The notes under the pieces: generated by a model | The model's database searches: none | Told to the model about the DNA's origin: nothing | Seen by the model: the letters and a program-made list of their open reading frames with translations, nothing else | DNA from: Hymenobacter mucosus | GTDB lineage: Bacteria; Bacteroidota; Bacteroidia; Cytophagales; Hymenobacteraceae | Reading direction: 5' to 3' | Assembly (NCBI RefSeq): GCF_900188255.1 | Contig: NZ_FZNS01000004.1 | Coordinates: forward strand, 248,001 to 312,000 | DNA length: 64,000 nt | Shown here: one piece after another, positions 7,452 through 16,078 of the stretch | How the letters are laid out: every line of letters starts with the position of its first letter | How positions within the stretch are numbered: the first letter of the stretch is position 1 | Made by a program: the position numbers and the translations under genes

Positions 7452-9908
7452 TTAGAACTTGTACGCGATGCTGCCAATAATGCTACGCAGCTTCTGGGCA
7501 TTAAAGGTGGTGTAGCCAATCCAGTAGCGCTCATTGGTCAGGTTGTCCGCCTTCACCGCGAAGCGGTAGTGCGGCAGATCGTAGAAGGCACTGGCGTTGA
7601 GCACTGTGTAGCTAGGTAAGGAGAATACGCCTTGCGATACACTGTTAAGAATCTTGTTTTCGCTGGCGTAGTTCCCGCCGAAACCCAGGCCCAGGCCCTT
7701 TAGTTTGCCATCTGGCTGGCGGTAGCTAACCCAGGCGTTGGCTAGGTAAGGTGAAGAAGCTGTGTTAGGACGGCGGCCGTTTACGTTTTCATCCGTATCG
7801 ACAAACTTCGAGTAGTTGTAAGCAAAGCCACCTACCACGTTCAGACCCGGCAACGGATTAGCCGTCAGGCTCAGCTCGGTGCCACGGCTCCACTGGTTGC
7901 CGTCCTGGGCGCTGATGGTAAAAGTAGTACCGTCGGGGTTGGTGACCGTGTAGAGGGTACGCAAAATGTTTTGCACTCGAATGTCGTAATAGCTCACCGT
8001 AGCGCTTACGCGGCCACCGGCAGCATCCAGCTTCACCCCGCCTTCAATCTGGTTGGCGCGCTCCGGCTTGGTTACCAGCGACTGCCCACCGGCACTCAGG
8101 TAGGAGCTGTTCTGGTTATTAAAGCTGTTCTGGTAGTTAGCGAACAGAGACACACGTTCCTTCACCGGCTGGTACACCAAGCCAAACTTTGGCGACACTG
8201 CGGTTTGCTTGTACGCTTCTACAGGGAAATACAGTATTCCACCCTTGTTGTCGTAGCGGTCCACACGTACGGCAGCCAGTACACTGAGCTTGTCGGTCAG
8301 ATTCAGCACGTCCGACACGAAAGCGCTATAGGTATTGATCTTGGTTGTTACAGGGTAGCGCCCTGGAGCCTGGGCGGCGTACGCAGCATCAATGGCGCTT
8401 TTGTTGAAGTTGCGGTAATTGTAGCCCGGCACATTGAGTTGCACCGTGTCAATGGTTCCCCCAAAGAACTCGATGTCGGAATCAAGGCGCAAGAAGTCGA
8501 GGCCTAGCACCACCCGGTTGCGCAGGCCACCGATGTGGAAGTCGCCGTTGAACAGTTGCTGCACCTGGTACGTCTGGCGGTGGCTATCCTGCGTCGACTG
8601 GTCGGCCCGGATTAGGCTACTAACACCGGGCGCGGTGCCTCTACCGAGCGCAATGTCTGAGGCTAGGTAGAAGTACGCCCCGTTGCCTTCGGAATAGCTG
8701 CGGCTGGAGGTGAGGTAGGTAGTAGAGGTAAAGCTGGGCGAGATGCGGTAGCGTACCTGCCCAAACAGGTTGGTGCTGCGCGAATCCTGCGTGAGGCCCG
8801 GCCCCTGGTACGACTGCCGGTAGTCTAGCGGCGCCTGATCGGCCCGGGAGAAACCAAAGTTATCGACCTTATCAAGGAAGTACAGGTAGATAAGTTGCTT
8901 GCCCACGTTGGTGCTCCGGTACACCTCCGCATCCAGGTTGATAGTTAGGCGGTCGTTGGGCTTAAACTGCAGGCTGGGGGCAATGGCGAGGTCTTTGGAA
9001 AAGCCCGCGTAGCCCGCGTTCTGAAAGTTATCCTCATAGGTGTAGGCGCCGTTCAAACGAAAAGCCAGCGTCTTGGCGCTATTGAGCGGCGTGTTTACGT
9101 CGGCGCTTACCCGGTGAAAACCATAGCTACCCGCCGACGCAACTACCTCGCCACCGAAACGTTCGTAGGGCTTCTTAGTCACGCGGTTGAGCAGGCCACC
9201 ATAGGAAGTCAGGGCCGAGCCGTACAGCGTAGCTGAGGGGCCTTTGATAACTTCCAGTTTCTCTAGGTTAGCGGCATCAATGGTGCTAGTAACGCCGCCG
9301 GCCACGCCATTGCGCAGCTGGCTTGACACGACAAAGCCCCGCGAAGCGTAGAAGGAACCACCGTCGCCGCTACGGCCAGTGGGCTCCCACATTTTCTGCA
9401 CTCCTGGCGCGTTGCGGGTGGCATCATCCACAGAGAATACTAACTGTTCTGTCAGCAGCTCTTTGCCCACGGTGGCATATACCTGCGGGTTTTCGAGGTT
9501 GCTGAGCGGCATTTTATTTACATCAACCGACTCTTTGCGAGAAAACCGGTTAATGCGGGCACCACTTACAATTACTTCCTTCAGCTCCTCGGCATTTTCC
9601 GCCAGCATGAAGTCTAGCGTAACGCTCTGGCCGCCGCTTACGGTTACCGTTTTCTCCTCCGACTTCAGGCCAATAGCTGATACCACTACGGTGTACTGCC
9701 CGTCGCGCACGCGCTCAATGGTGTAGGCACCCTGCGCGTTCGTAATAGCGCCTTGGGCGCGGCCTTTCAAACCTACGGTAACAGATTCAGCGGGACGGCC
9801 GTCGGCCGTAGTAATGGTGCCTCGGATTGCAGCCGATTGCTGCGCGAGCACCGACAACGAGGTGGCCGAAAAAGTGGTAACCAGCCCCAGCAGTCGAAGT
9901 GAGTTCAT
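7452..9908 (-). CDS. TonB-dependent siderophore receptor
   Basis: Outer-membrane receptor of 818 aa. Signal peptide at 1-22 (MNSLRLLGLVTTF... ending VLAQ), carboxypeptidase-like regulatory domain at about 28-103 (IRGTITTADGRPAESVTV), plug at about 120-250 (LEKLEVIKGPSATLYG, GGLLNRVTKKP) and a barrel ending in the outer-membrane signal SIAYKF. The plug resembles catecholate or hydroxamate siderophore receptors; the ligand is unknown. A PepSY gene follows downstream and a perfect 17-base palindrome lies 15 bases before the start codon, which suggests repression by a metal-sensing regulator. Confidence 0.9.
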   Translation of the reverse strand: MNSLRLLGLVTTFSATSLSVLAQQSAAIRGTITTADGRPAESVTVGLKGRAQGAITNAQGAYTIERVRDGQYTVVVSAIGLKSEEKTVTVSGGQSVTLDFMLAENAEELKEVIVSGARINRFSRKESVDVNKMPLSNLENPQVYATVGKELLTEQLVFSVDDATRNAPGVQKMWEPTGRSGDGGSFYASRGFVVSSQLRNGVAGGVTSTIDAANLEKLEVIKGPSATLYGSALTSYGGLLNRVTKKPYERFGGEVVASAGSYGFHRVSADVNTPLNSAKTLAFRLNGAYTYEDNFQNAGYAGFSKDLAIAPSLQFKPNDRLTINLDAEVYRSTNVGKQLIYLYFLDKVDNFGFSRADQAPLDYRQSYQGPGLTQDSRSTNLFGQVRYRISPSFTSTTYLTSSRSYSEGNGAYFYLASDIALGRGTAPGVSSLIRADQSTQDSHRQTYQVQQLFNGDFHIGGLRNRVVLGLDFLRLDSDIEFFGGTIDTVQLNVPGYNYRNFNKSAIDAAYAAQAPGRYPVTTKINTYSAFVSDVLNLTDKLSVLAAVRVDRYDNKGGILYFPVEAYKQTAVSPKFGLVYQPVKERVSLFANYQNSFNNQNSSYLSAGGQSLVTKPERANQIEGGVKLDAAGGRVSATVSYYDIRVQNILRTLYTVTNPDGTTFTISAQDGNQWSRGTELSLTANPLPGLNVVGGFAYNYSKFVDTDENVNGRRPNTASSPYLANAWVSYRQPDGKLKGLGLGFGGNYASENKILNSVSQGVFSLPSYTVLNASAFYDLPHYRFAVKADNLTNERYWIGYTTFNAQKLRSIIGSIAYKF

Positions 9909-9922
9909 GTTGTACTAGATTA

Positions 9923-9939
9923 TTTAGAACTGTTCTAAA
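9923..9939. promoter_or_regulatory. Perfect palindromic operator TTTAGA-N5-TCTAAA
   Basis: TTTAGAAC-T-GTTCTAAA is a perfect palindrome 15 bases upstream of the receptor ATG (9908). On the minus strand a TTACTTTG box (one mismatch to TAnnTTTG) lies just upstream, which puts the palindrome at or just after the likely transcription start, as expected for a repressor site. It matches in design the site at 407-423. Confidence 0.6.
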
Positions 9940-10148
9940 ACATCACAAAGTAACGGCAGGAATCTGAGTAAACACAACTTATTTGTAACGATTCTACATA
10001 AACTTCCAGTAACACACATTTTCCGTGGTGCTAACTGTTGCGCTTCGAGCTACATAGCGGCTAGCTACGGAAGAAGAAAAAACACAAAACTCAGCACTCT
10101 TTGCAAAGTCCTAATTACTGAAAATAGATCAACTGCCCTGCAAATAGC

Positions 10149-10156
10149 TATCTTTG
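10149..10156 (+). promoter_or_regulatory. Promoter -7 box TATCTTTG for ankyrin gene
   Basis: TATCTTTG is an exact TAnnTTTG match 33 bases before the ATG at 10190. It overlaps an upstream in-frame start codon and so rules that codon out. Confidence 0.65.
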
Positions 10157-10189
10157 GGGTTGTGCTTTCTCCCAATAAGATTTCCTGAT

Positions 10190-10639
10190 ATGAAAAAACT
10201 TCTTCTAGCTTTTACCCTATTCCTAGCAACTGTTACCCTTGCACAAGCGCAAACCCCTACTCAAAAGGTGTTCACTGCCGTTGTAAAAAATAAACCAGCT
10301 GATGTAGATGCACTATTAGGAGCCGGAGCTGACGCGAATACCATGGTAGAAATGATGCCGGGCTTTCCTACCACCTTTCTTATCATTGCCGCTGGCAACG
10401 GCCACCTCGACGTGGTGAAGGCTCTGCTGAAAAACAAAGCCGCAGTTGACAAGCCCGACTCCTTTAATGCAACTGCCCTCATGGCCGCCGCGGCCAGCGG
10501 GCACCAGGAGGTGGTAGCCTATTTGCTGGCGAATGGGGCCAGCGCCAAAGCCAAGGACAAGGATGGCAAGGACGTACTGGCCAGCGCCAAAGAAGGCGGC
10601 AACCCCGAAGTACTAAAGCTGATTCAAGCGAAACTGTAA
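10190..10639 (+). CDS. Exported ankyrin-repeat protein
   Basis: 149 aa with a signal peptide (MKKLLLAFTLFLATVTLAQAQ). The rest is about four ankyrin repeats: VFTAVVKNKPADVDALLGAG, then FLIIAAGNGHLDVVKALLKN, ALMAAAASGHQEVVAYLLAN and a final degenerate unit. Ankyrin repeats bind other proteins; the partner, probably periplasmic, is unknown. The reading frame stays open upstream to 10154 but that codon lies inside the promoter box. A strong terminator follows, so the gene is monocistronic. Confidence 0.85.
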   Translation: MKKLLLAFTLFLATVTLAQAQTPTQKVFTAVVKNKPADVDALLGAGADANTMVEMMPGFPTTFLIIAAGNGHLDVVKALLKNKAAVDKPDSFNATALMAAAASGHQEVVAYLLANGASAKAKDKDGKDVLASAKEGGNPEVLKLIQAKL

Positions 10640-10660
10640 GCTGTTACCGCAGTAACTGAA

Positions 10661-10695
10661 AGGCGGACTGGTGCATGCACCGGTCCGCCTTTTTT
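10661..10695 (+). terminator. Rho-independent terminator after ankyrin gene
   Basis: 13-base stem (AGGCGGACTGGTG with CACCGGTCCGCCT, one G-U pair) around a CATG loop, followed by a T-run, 22 bases past the stop. Confidence 0.9.
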
Positions 10696-10860
10696 ATTTG
10701 GGCGCCCTTATCCTAGCTACCCTCTAGCAATGTTCGCCATTACCGAAGTCCCTATCCCCTGCCTCTATCTGCACAGAAACTTGGGCAATGGATTGGATGC
10801 AGCCCGTTATTGCTCAAACGTCACTATTGTCTTTTCTGAGTGCCCATCCGTAAGAGCGGC

Positions 10861-10914
10861 AAAGCCAGACCGCCTACTCCGTTTCGTGTTAAACGAGGTA
10901 GCCAGTCTGGCTTT
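10861..10914 (-). terminator. Imperfect stem-loop downstream of dienelactone hydrolase gene
   Basis: AAAGCCAGAC pairs with GTCTGGCTTT, with further pairing inside (GTTT/AAAC, partly mismatched). It lies 39 bases past the stop of the minus-strand hydrolase gene. Within the 313-base gap 10640-10952 this and the preceding terminator are the only structures seen; short open frames there overlap the hairpin and are not convincing. Confidence 0.5.
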
Positions 10915-10952
10915 ACTAAGATTCCAGCGTATGCCGGGCGGCGGCTGGTACT

Positions 10953-11660
10953 TTAGCTGCGCAGTTTTTCCTGAAAGAAAGCTAAGGTAAGTGCCCATGC
11001 TTCTGCGGCCGCCTGCGGGTGGTAACTGGGCCGTTCGTCGCAGTGGAAACCGTGGTCGGCGTAGGAAATAACGGTATTGATGTAGGGTTTGCCTGCCGCA
11101 TCTACGGCCGCCGTCACTTCCGCCACTTGCTCCTTGCTGATGTGCTGATCTAGTCCGCCCCAGAAGAACAAGTGCGGGCCGTGCAAGTCGGGGGCCCGGT
11201 CTTTCAGCAGATGGGTTCCGCCTCCGTAGTACGATACGCCCGCCGCCAGGGGCAGCACTGCATTAGCTAGGAATGATACGCGCCCACCCAGGCAGAAGCC
11301 GATGCTACCTATTTTGTCGGTCACGTTGTCCTGGGCCTGCAGCCAGTCATACGCGGCCTGCACATCGGCAGCCAAGCCCTCGGGGGTGATGGCGCTGAAG
11401 TGCGGCATGGCACTGGGGAAGTCGTTGTACGGAATTTCAAGGCCCGGCGCGGCCGTCCGGTGGAATAGCTCGGGGGCAACCACAGCATAGCCCGCGGCCG
11501 CTAGGCGGTCGGCAACGTTACGGATGTGGCCGTTCACACCAAATGCTTCCTGAAGCAGAATAATACCAGGGTGAGGCCCTGCGGTGGCAGGCATGGCCGT
11601 ATAGGCCTGAAGATGAGTGTTGTCGGAAGCCGTGAGGGCGACGGCACTTGGGTAGGACAT
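10953..11660 (-). CDS. Dienelactone hydrolase family protein
   Basis: Cytosolic alpha/beta hydrolase of 235 aa. The DLH catalytic triad is visible: Cys in GSIGFCLGG (about 120-128), Asp in FFWGGLDQHI (about 171-180) and His in YADHGFHCD (about 202-210). The N-terminal HPGIILLQEAFGVNGHIRNVADRLAAAGY motif region is typical. Members open enol-lactones in aromatic breakdown or act on other small esters; nothing nearby points to an aromatic pathway, so the substrate is open. Length is normal for the family. Confidence 0.88.
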   Translation of the reverse strand: MSYPSAVALTASDNTHLQAYTAMPATAGPHPGIILLQEAFGVNGHIRNVADRLAAAGYAVVAPELFHRTAAPGLEIPYNDFPSAMPHFSAITPEGLAADVQAAYDWLQAQDNVTDKIGSIGFCLGGRVSFLANAVLPLAAGVSYYGGGTHLLKDRAPDLHGPHLFFWGGLDQHISKEQVAEVTAAVDAAGKPYINTVISYADHGFHCDERPSYHPQAAAEAWALTLAFFQEKLRS

Positions 11661-11783
11661 AGGTATGTGTTAGCAATGAAGACTGGCTCCTAAAGCCAGA
11701 AACCGGGTAGTATGTTTAGCAGCTCTGCCGGGCCACCTACTACCCAAGAGGGCAGCAGGAAGCTCGGCCGCGCCCTTCTGGAC

Positions 11784-14417
11784 TTATTCTGTTCCCCGCA
11801 GTTGCAATAACCGCACGATGAGGCCCGTCCAGCCGGTTTGGTGGCTGGCCCCTAAGCCGTAGCCCGTATCACCGTGGAAGTACTCGTGAAAGAGAAGGTA
11901 GTCGCGGAAATGCGGATCGGTTTGCAGGAGTTCGTTGTGGCCGAAGGCGGGGCGGCGGCCATTTTCGTCCTTTAGCAGCAGTTTGGTGAGGCGCCCAGCC
12001 AAGGCTATGGCTACTTCCTGCAAAGTCAGCATCGTACCCGAGCCCGTGGGATACTCTATCTCGAACTTGCTGTCGTAATAAAAATGAAACCGCTGCAACG
12101 ACTCGATAATGAGGTAGTTGATAGGAAACCAGATGGGTCCCCGCCAGTTGGAGTTGCCCCCAAACATGCTGCTTTCGGCTTCACCGGGCACGTACTGCAC
12201 CACAAAGTCGTCCTCGTCGGTGCTGAACACGTAGGGGTGCTCCAAGTGATAGCGCGACATGGCCCGAATGCCATACTCAGACAGGAACTCGGTTTCGTCG
12301 AGCATGCGTTGCAGCAGCTTTTTCAAGCGGGAGCGGCGCAATAGGCCCAGCAGGTGGCGGGCCCCTTTGCCGGGCTCCTCCCAGCGGGCTACTAGCTGGG
12401 CCAGGTGGGGCCGGTGGTCGAGCACCCAGCGCGCCCGGGCCGTAAACTCGGGCATGGCATCCAACAGCTCCTGGTCCAGTACTTCAACTGCAAACAGTGG
12501 AATCAGGCCCACAATGGAGCGCACTTTAAGCTTGGTACGCTCCTCATCGGGGGTATGCAGCACATCATAATAGAAGCCATCTTCCTCATCCCAGAGGTTA
12601 AACAGGCCGTCGCCGCCGCGGGTCATGGCGTCGGCAATGTGGAGGAAGTGCTCAAAAAACTTGCTGGCCATGTCCTGGTACACGGGATTGGTGCGGGCCA
12701 GCTCCAGAGCCATGCGCATCATGTTCAAAGCAAACATGGCCATCCAGCTCGTCCCGTCCGACTGCTCAATGAACCCGCCGGTAGGGAGGGGCGCACTCCG
12801 GTCAAACACACCAATGTTATCGAGGCCCAGGAAGCCGCCTTCGAAGATGTTCCGCTCACTTTTATCCTTGCGGTTGACCCACCAAGTGAAGTTGAGCGCC
12901 AGCTTGTGAAAGACTGACTCCAGGAACACCGTGTCGCCCTGATTGTTGCGCAGCTTCTTGTCCATTTTGTACACGCGCCACGTGGCCCAGGCGTGCACGG
13001 GTGGGTTCACGTCGGAGAAGTTCCACTCGTAGGCCGGCAACTGCCCGTTGGGGTGCATATACCAGTCTTTGGTGAGCACGCGCAACTGCTGCTTGGCAAA
13101 CTCCGCATCAACCATGGCCAGGGGAATGCAGTGGAAGGCTAGGTCCCAGGCTGCATACCAGGGGTACTCCCACTTGTCGGGCATGGAAATAATGTCCTCG
13201 TTGTGCAAGTGGCTCCACTGCCGGTTACGCCCCTTGCGACGCTCGGGCGGCGGGGTTAGCACGGCCGGGTCGCCGTTCATCCACTGGCTTACGTCATAGT
13301 AGTAAAACTGCTTGCTCCAGAGCATGCCTGCAAATGCCTGGCGCTGCACATTGCGTGCGTCGGGGTCGGGGGGCAGGTTTTCCTGCAAGCAGTCGTAGAA
13401 CTCATCGGCCTCCTGCTTGCGCGTGGCAAAAACTTGGTCGAAGTCAGCAAAGGGCTGCTCACATGGAGGCTGGCATAGCCGCAGGCGCACGCTACGCGAC
13501 TGCCCCGAGGGCACACTGAGAGTATATAGAGCGGCTACCTTAGTACCCTGCTGCTCGGTGTTGATGGCCTCCGTGTTGCCATCCACCACGTAGTCGTTGA
13601 TGCCGTCTTTGAAGTGGCGACCCTCGGCGGGCAGGTTGTAGAGGCGGGGGCCATTGGTTTCATTTTCGCAGAACAGCAGTTGAGGCGCCTCATCACAGTA
13701 GAAGTGATACGAGCCCAGCTCGGCGTGCTCTACCAACACGGTACCGGGGGCTTGCTCACGCAGGGAGGGTCGGGCCGGGTTGTACCCCCACGACCAGGTG
13801 TTGCGAAACCAGAGCTGCGGGAGCACCTGCACTGAGGCAGCTTTGGGGCCGCGGTTGTGTACCGTTATCTGGGCCAGCACATCATCAGGGCCCGCCTTGG
13901 CGTATTCAATGAACACATCGAAGTAGCGGCTCTTGTTGAAAACGCCGGTGTCCAGCAGCTCGTACTCGGCTTCCTGGCGGCCGCGGCGGGCATTTTCCTT
14001 CACCAGCTTGCGGTAGGGAAACCGCTGCTGCGGATACTTGTAGAGCATGCGCATGTAGGAGTGCGTGGGTGTACTATCAAGGTAATAGTACAGTTCCTTC
14101 ACGTCCTCGCCGTGGTTGCCCTGCCCATTGGTAAGGCCAAACAGGCGCTCTTTCAGTACTTCATCTTTGCCGTTCCAGAGGCCCACGGCAAAGCAAAGGA
14201 GCTGGCGGTCGTCGCTGATGCCGCCCAGGCCCTCCTCGCCCCAGCGGTAGGCGAGGCTGCGGGCCATATCATGCGTTACGTAATCCCAGGCGTTGCCATC
14301 GGGGCTGTAATCTTCGCGGACGGTACCCCACTGGCGTTCGGTGAGGTAGGGACCAAATTTCTTCCAAGGCGTGGTGTGTGCGGTTGATTCTGCGAGGCGT
14401 AGTTGTTCCTGCGTCAT
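11784..14417 (-). CDS. GH63/MGH1-like glucosidase
   Basis: Large cytosolic protein (877 aa, no signal peptide) that resembles the (alpha/alpha)6-barrel glycosidases of the GH63/mannosylglycerate-hydrolase-like group. The N-terminal half is a beta-sandwich-like region; the barrel begins near residue 350 (NVQRQAFAGMLWSKQFYYYD). Conserved-looking stretches include YAAWDLAFHCIPLAMVDAEF, DVNPPVHAWATW, EQSDGTSWMAMFALNMMRM and NSNWRGPIWFPINYL. Such enzymes hydrolyse alpha-glucosidic or mannosidic bonds in small glycosides or compatible solutes; the substrate is unknown. No carbohydrate operon surrounds it. Confidence 0.8.
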   Translation of the reverse strand: MTQEQLRLAESTAHTTPWKKFGPYLTERQWGTVREDYSPDGNAWDYVTHDMARSLAYRWGEEGLGGISDDRQLLCFAVGLWNGKDEVLKERLFGLTNGQGNHGEDVKELYYYLDSTPTHSYMRMLYKYPQQRFPYRKLVKENARRGRQEAEYELLDTGVFNKSRYFDVFIEYAKAGPDDVLAQITVHNRGPKAASVQVLPQLWFRNTWSWGYNPARPSLREQAPGTVLVEHAELGSYHFYCDEAPQLLFCENETNGPRLYNLPAEGRHFKDGINDYVVDGNTEAINTEQQGTKVAALYTLSVPSGQSRSVRLRLCQPPCEQPFADFDQVFATRKQEADEFYDCLQENLPPDPDARNVQRQAFAGMLWSKQFYYYDVSQWMNGDPAVLTPPPERRKGRNRQWSHLHNEDIISMPDKWEYPWYAAWDLAFHCIPLAMVDAEFAKQQLRVLTKDWYMHPNGQLPAYEWNFSDVNPPVHAWATWRVYKMDKKLRNNQGDTVFLESVFHKLALNFTWWVNRKDKSERNIFEGGFLGLDNIGVFDRSAPLPTGGFIEQSDGTSWMAMFALNMMRMALELARTNPVYQDMASKFFEHFLHIADAMTRGGDGLFNLWDEEDGFYYDVLHTPDEERTKLKVRSIVGLIPLFAVEVLDQELLDAMPEFTARARWVLDHRPHLAQLVARWEEPGKGARHLLGLLRRSRLKKLLQRMLDETEFLSEYGIRAMSRYHLEHPYVFSTDEDDFVVQYVPGEAESSMFGGNSNWRGPIWFPINYLIIESLQRFHFYYDSKFEIEYPTGSGTMLTLQEVAIALAGRLTKLLLKDENGRRPAFGHNELLQTDPHFRDYLLFHEYFHGDTGYGLGASHQTGWTGLIVRLLQLRGTE

Positions 14418-14775
14418 AGAGTAGTAGCTCGTGGCGACTGAATATAGGGGGAGGCCCTTGTATTCACCTAGTCGGGGCGGCAGCGCCCAATATGGTTCTG
14501 CCCTACTCCATTCCGGGGAAAACAGTTGCTACGGTGGAGGTCCTGCAAGCTGCTTTCGGTCTTGTTTGAAGCGTTATTTCGGGTGAAGATGGCGCTTTTT
14601 CCGTGCCTAAAAGTAGCGCAGCACTTTCCTTGTCTTCTGGCGCTGCTCCCGCCGTGCGGTAGGCCTAGGGCATGGCACAGCGGAAGCTCCCCCGCCCAGC
14701 TTAGTGCTCACCAGGGGTTAATAACGTAGCGCTTCGGGCCCAGGACTTGGCTTAGAGGCTGGTTTGGATGCGATG
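14418..14775. other. Intergenic region without recognisable gene
   Basis: 358 bases between two minus-strand genes. It holds the presumed promoter of the glucosidase gene and the 3' region of the gene upstream of it. A 67-codon open frame (14526-14729) shows no family features; I see no RNA gene or clear terminator. Confidence 0.5.
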
Positions 14776-15864
14776 TTACTTGGTACCTGCTGTTGGCTTC
14801 CCAGTAAATATCTTTTTCGGAATCATGCTGTGCACGCCCATGGTGCCATCTACCAGCTGGGTAATTTCCATGTTGGCAGCCACGCTGGCCAGCATGTAGG
14901 CATTATCGTGGCTGAGGCCTTTCTCCTTCATCAGGAAGTCAATCATTTCGCGCAGGGCTACCTTGGTGGCTTTCGTTAAGTCCACATCGGTGCCCATGGT
15001 AATAAAGTCGGTGGGCGTTTCGGCGCGGGGCCAAGTCAAGTGCAGGTCTTTGCGCACAATGAACTCTAAGGTGCCCGTTAGGGAAGTCTCCAGCGCCGTA
15101 ATATCCACTTCGCCATTACCCTGCCCCGCATGACCGTCGCCGACCTCAAACAAGGCACCCGGCACGTGTACTGGAATGAAGAGGGTGGTACCCGCTACCA
15201 GTTCCTTATTATCCAGATTGCCGGCGTGAATGCCGGGCGGGGCGCTGTTGATGCGGCCCGCCGCGGGGGGTGGCGCTACCCCCATGCTCCCGAAAAATGG
15301 CCGCAAGGGCACCTCAATACCAGGAGCAAAGTTGGCTACCATACGTTTCTTATCCAGGGGGATGATGCGCATTTTAGCGTAGCCGAAGTCTTCGGGCAAG
15401 AAGCCGCTAGTGGGGCCGAATGCGTTGTAGGCGTAGGGAATGGCTAGTTCCACCTTCCGAATGCGCACTTCCAGCACGTCGCCCGGCTCGGCTCCCTCCA
15501 CGTAAATAGGCCCCGTGAGAATGTGCCCGCCGGGCCCTTTGTTACTTACCTCCTGGTAGATGTCGCGCAAGGACTGCTCTACCTGGGCGGGTGCTACGCC
15601 CGCGCCTTCCAAGCGCGCGGGGCTTGAGGTAATAAGCGTTTGCACCTCTACTTTGTCGCCCGATTTGATGCGGAGCACGGGCTTGGCCGCAGCATCATAA
15701 AAGCCCCACGCCACGGTGCTAGGGGTGGGCGTGAGCTGATGGGTAGTAGGCTTACCCGCTTTGGCCGCGCCGGCAGATGTTTGCGCCCGGGCGCTAGTTG
15801 CTAGTAGAGAAGCCGCACCGAGTGTGAGAGTAGTAAGGCCGTGGCGTAGATATTGGTAGTTCAT
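14776..15864 (-). CDS. Exported acetamidase/formamidase family protein
   Basis: 362 aa from the ATG at 15864, which begins a signal peptide (MNYQYLRHGLTTLTLGAASL..., cleaved after ARAQ); an earlier GTG-type start would spoil it. The body matches the FmdA/AmdA fold: GPIYVEGAEPGDVLEVRI, PPGIHAGNLDNKELVAGTTL and VGDGHAGQGNGEVD, the last with the family's Asp/His/Glu region. These enzymes release ammonia from formamide or acetamide. Most known members are cytosolic, so export here would mean amide use in the periplasm. It is followed upstream by a DODA-type gene, with a long inverted repeat between them. Confidence 0.85.
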   Translation of the reverse strand: MNYQYLRHGLTTLTLGAASLLATSARAQTSAGAAKAGKPTTHQLTPTPSTVAWGFYDAAAKPVLRIKSGDKVEVQTLITSSPARLEGAGVAPAQVEQSLRDIYQEVSNKGPGGHILTGPIYVEGAEPGDVLEVRIRKVELAIPYAYNAFGPTSGFLPEDFGYAKMRIIPLDKKRMVANFAPGIEVPLRPFFGSMGVAPPPAAGRINSAPPGIHAGNLDNKELVAGTTLFIPVHVPGALFEVGDGHAGQGNGEVDITALETSLTGTLEFIVRKDLHLTWPRAETPTDFITMGTDVDLTKATKVALREMIDFLMKEKGLSHDNAYMLASVAANMEITQLVDGTMGVHSMIPKKIFTGKPTAGTK

Positions 15865-16020
15865 GGAGGGGCAGTAATGGTAGAACAAGCCTCCCAAACT
15901 ACATCAGAACCACACAGCTTACGCCCCACGCCTAAAATATTCAGCTCCATTCTGCTACGCTCCTCCCCTAGCTCATCAGCACCTGCTTGTAGCGGCAGCA
16001 GCAAAGAACCGGTAGCCGTA

Positions 16021-16065
16021 AATGAGCATTGGGCTATCCTGACATAGGATAGCCCAATGCTCATT
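16021..16065 (-). terminator. Perfect 20-bp stem-loop downstream of DODA-type gene
   Basis: 16021-16040 pairs perfectly with 16046-16065 around a 5-base loop, 14 bases past the stop of the minus-strand dioxygenase gene. No T-run follows on either strand. It is probably a transcript end or 3' protective structure. Confidence 0.6.
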
Positions 16066-16078
16066 GGCAGCCCTTGTA

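Noticed and set aside
10730..10990. 86-codon open frame between the ankyrin gene and the dienelactone hydrolase gene
   Set aside because: It runs through a stem-loop and into the hydrolase 3' end, and has no protein features.
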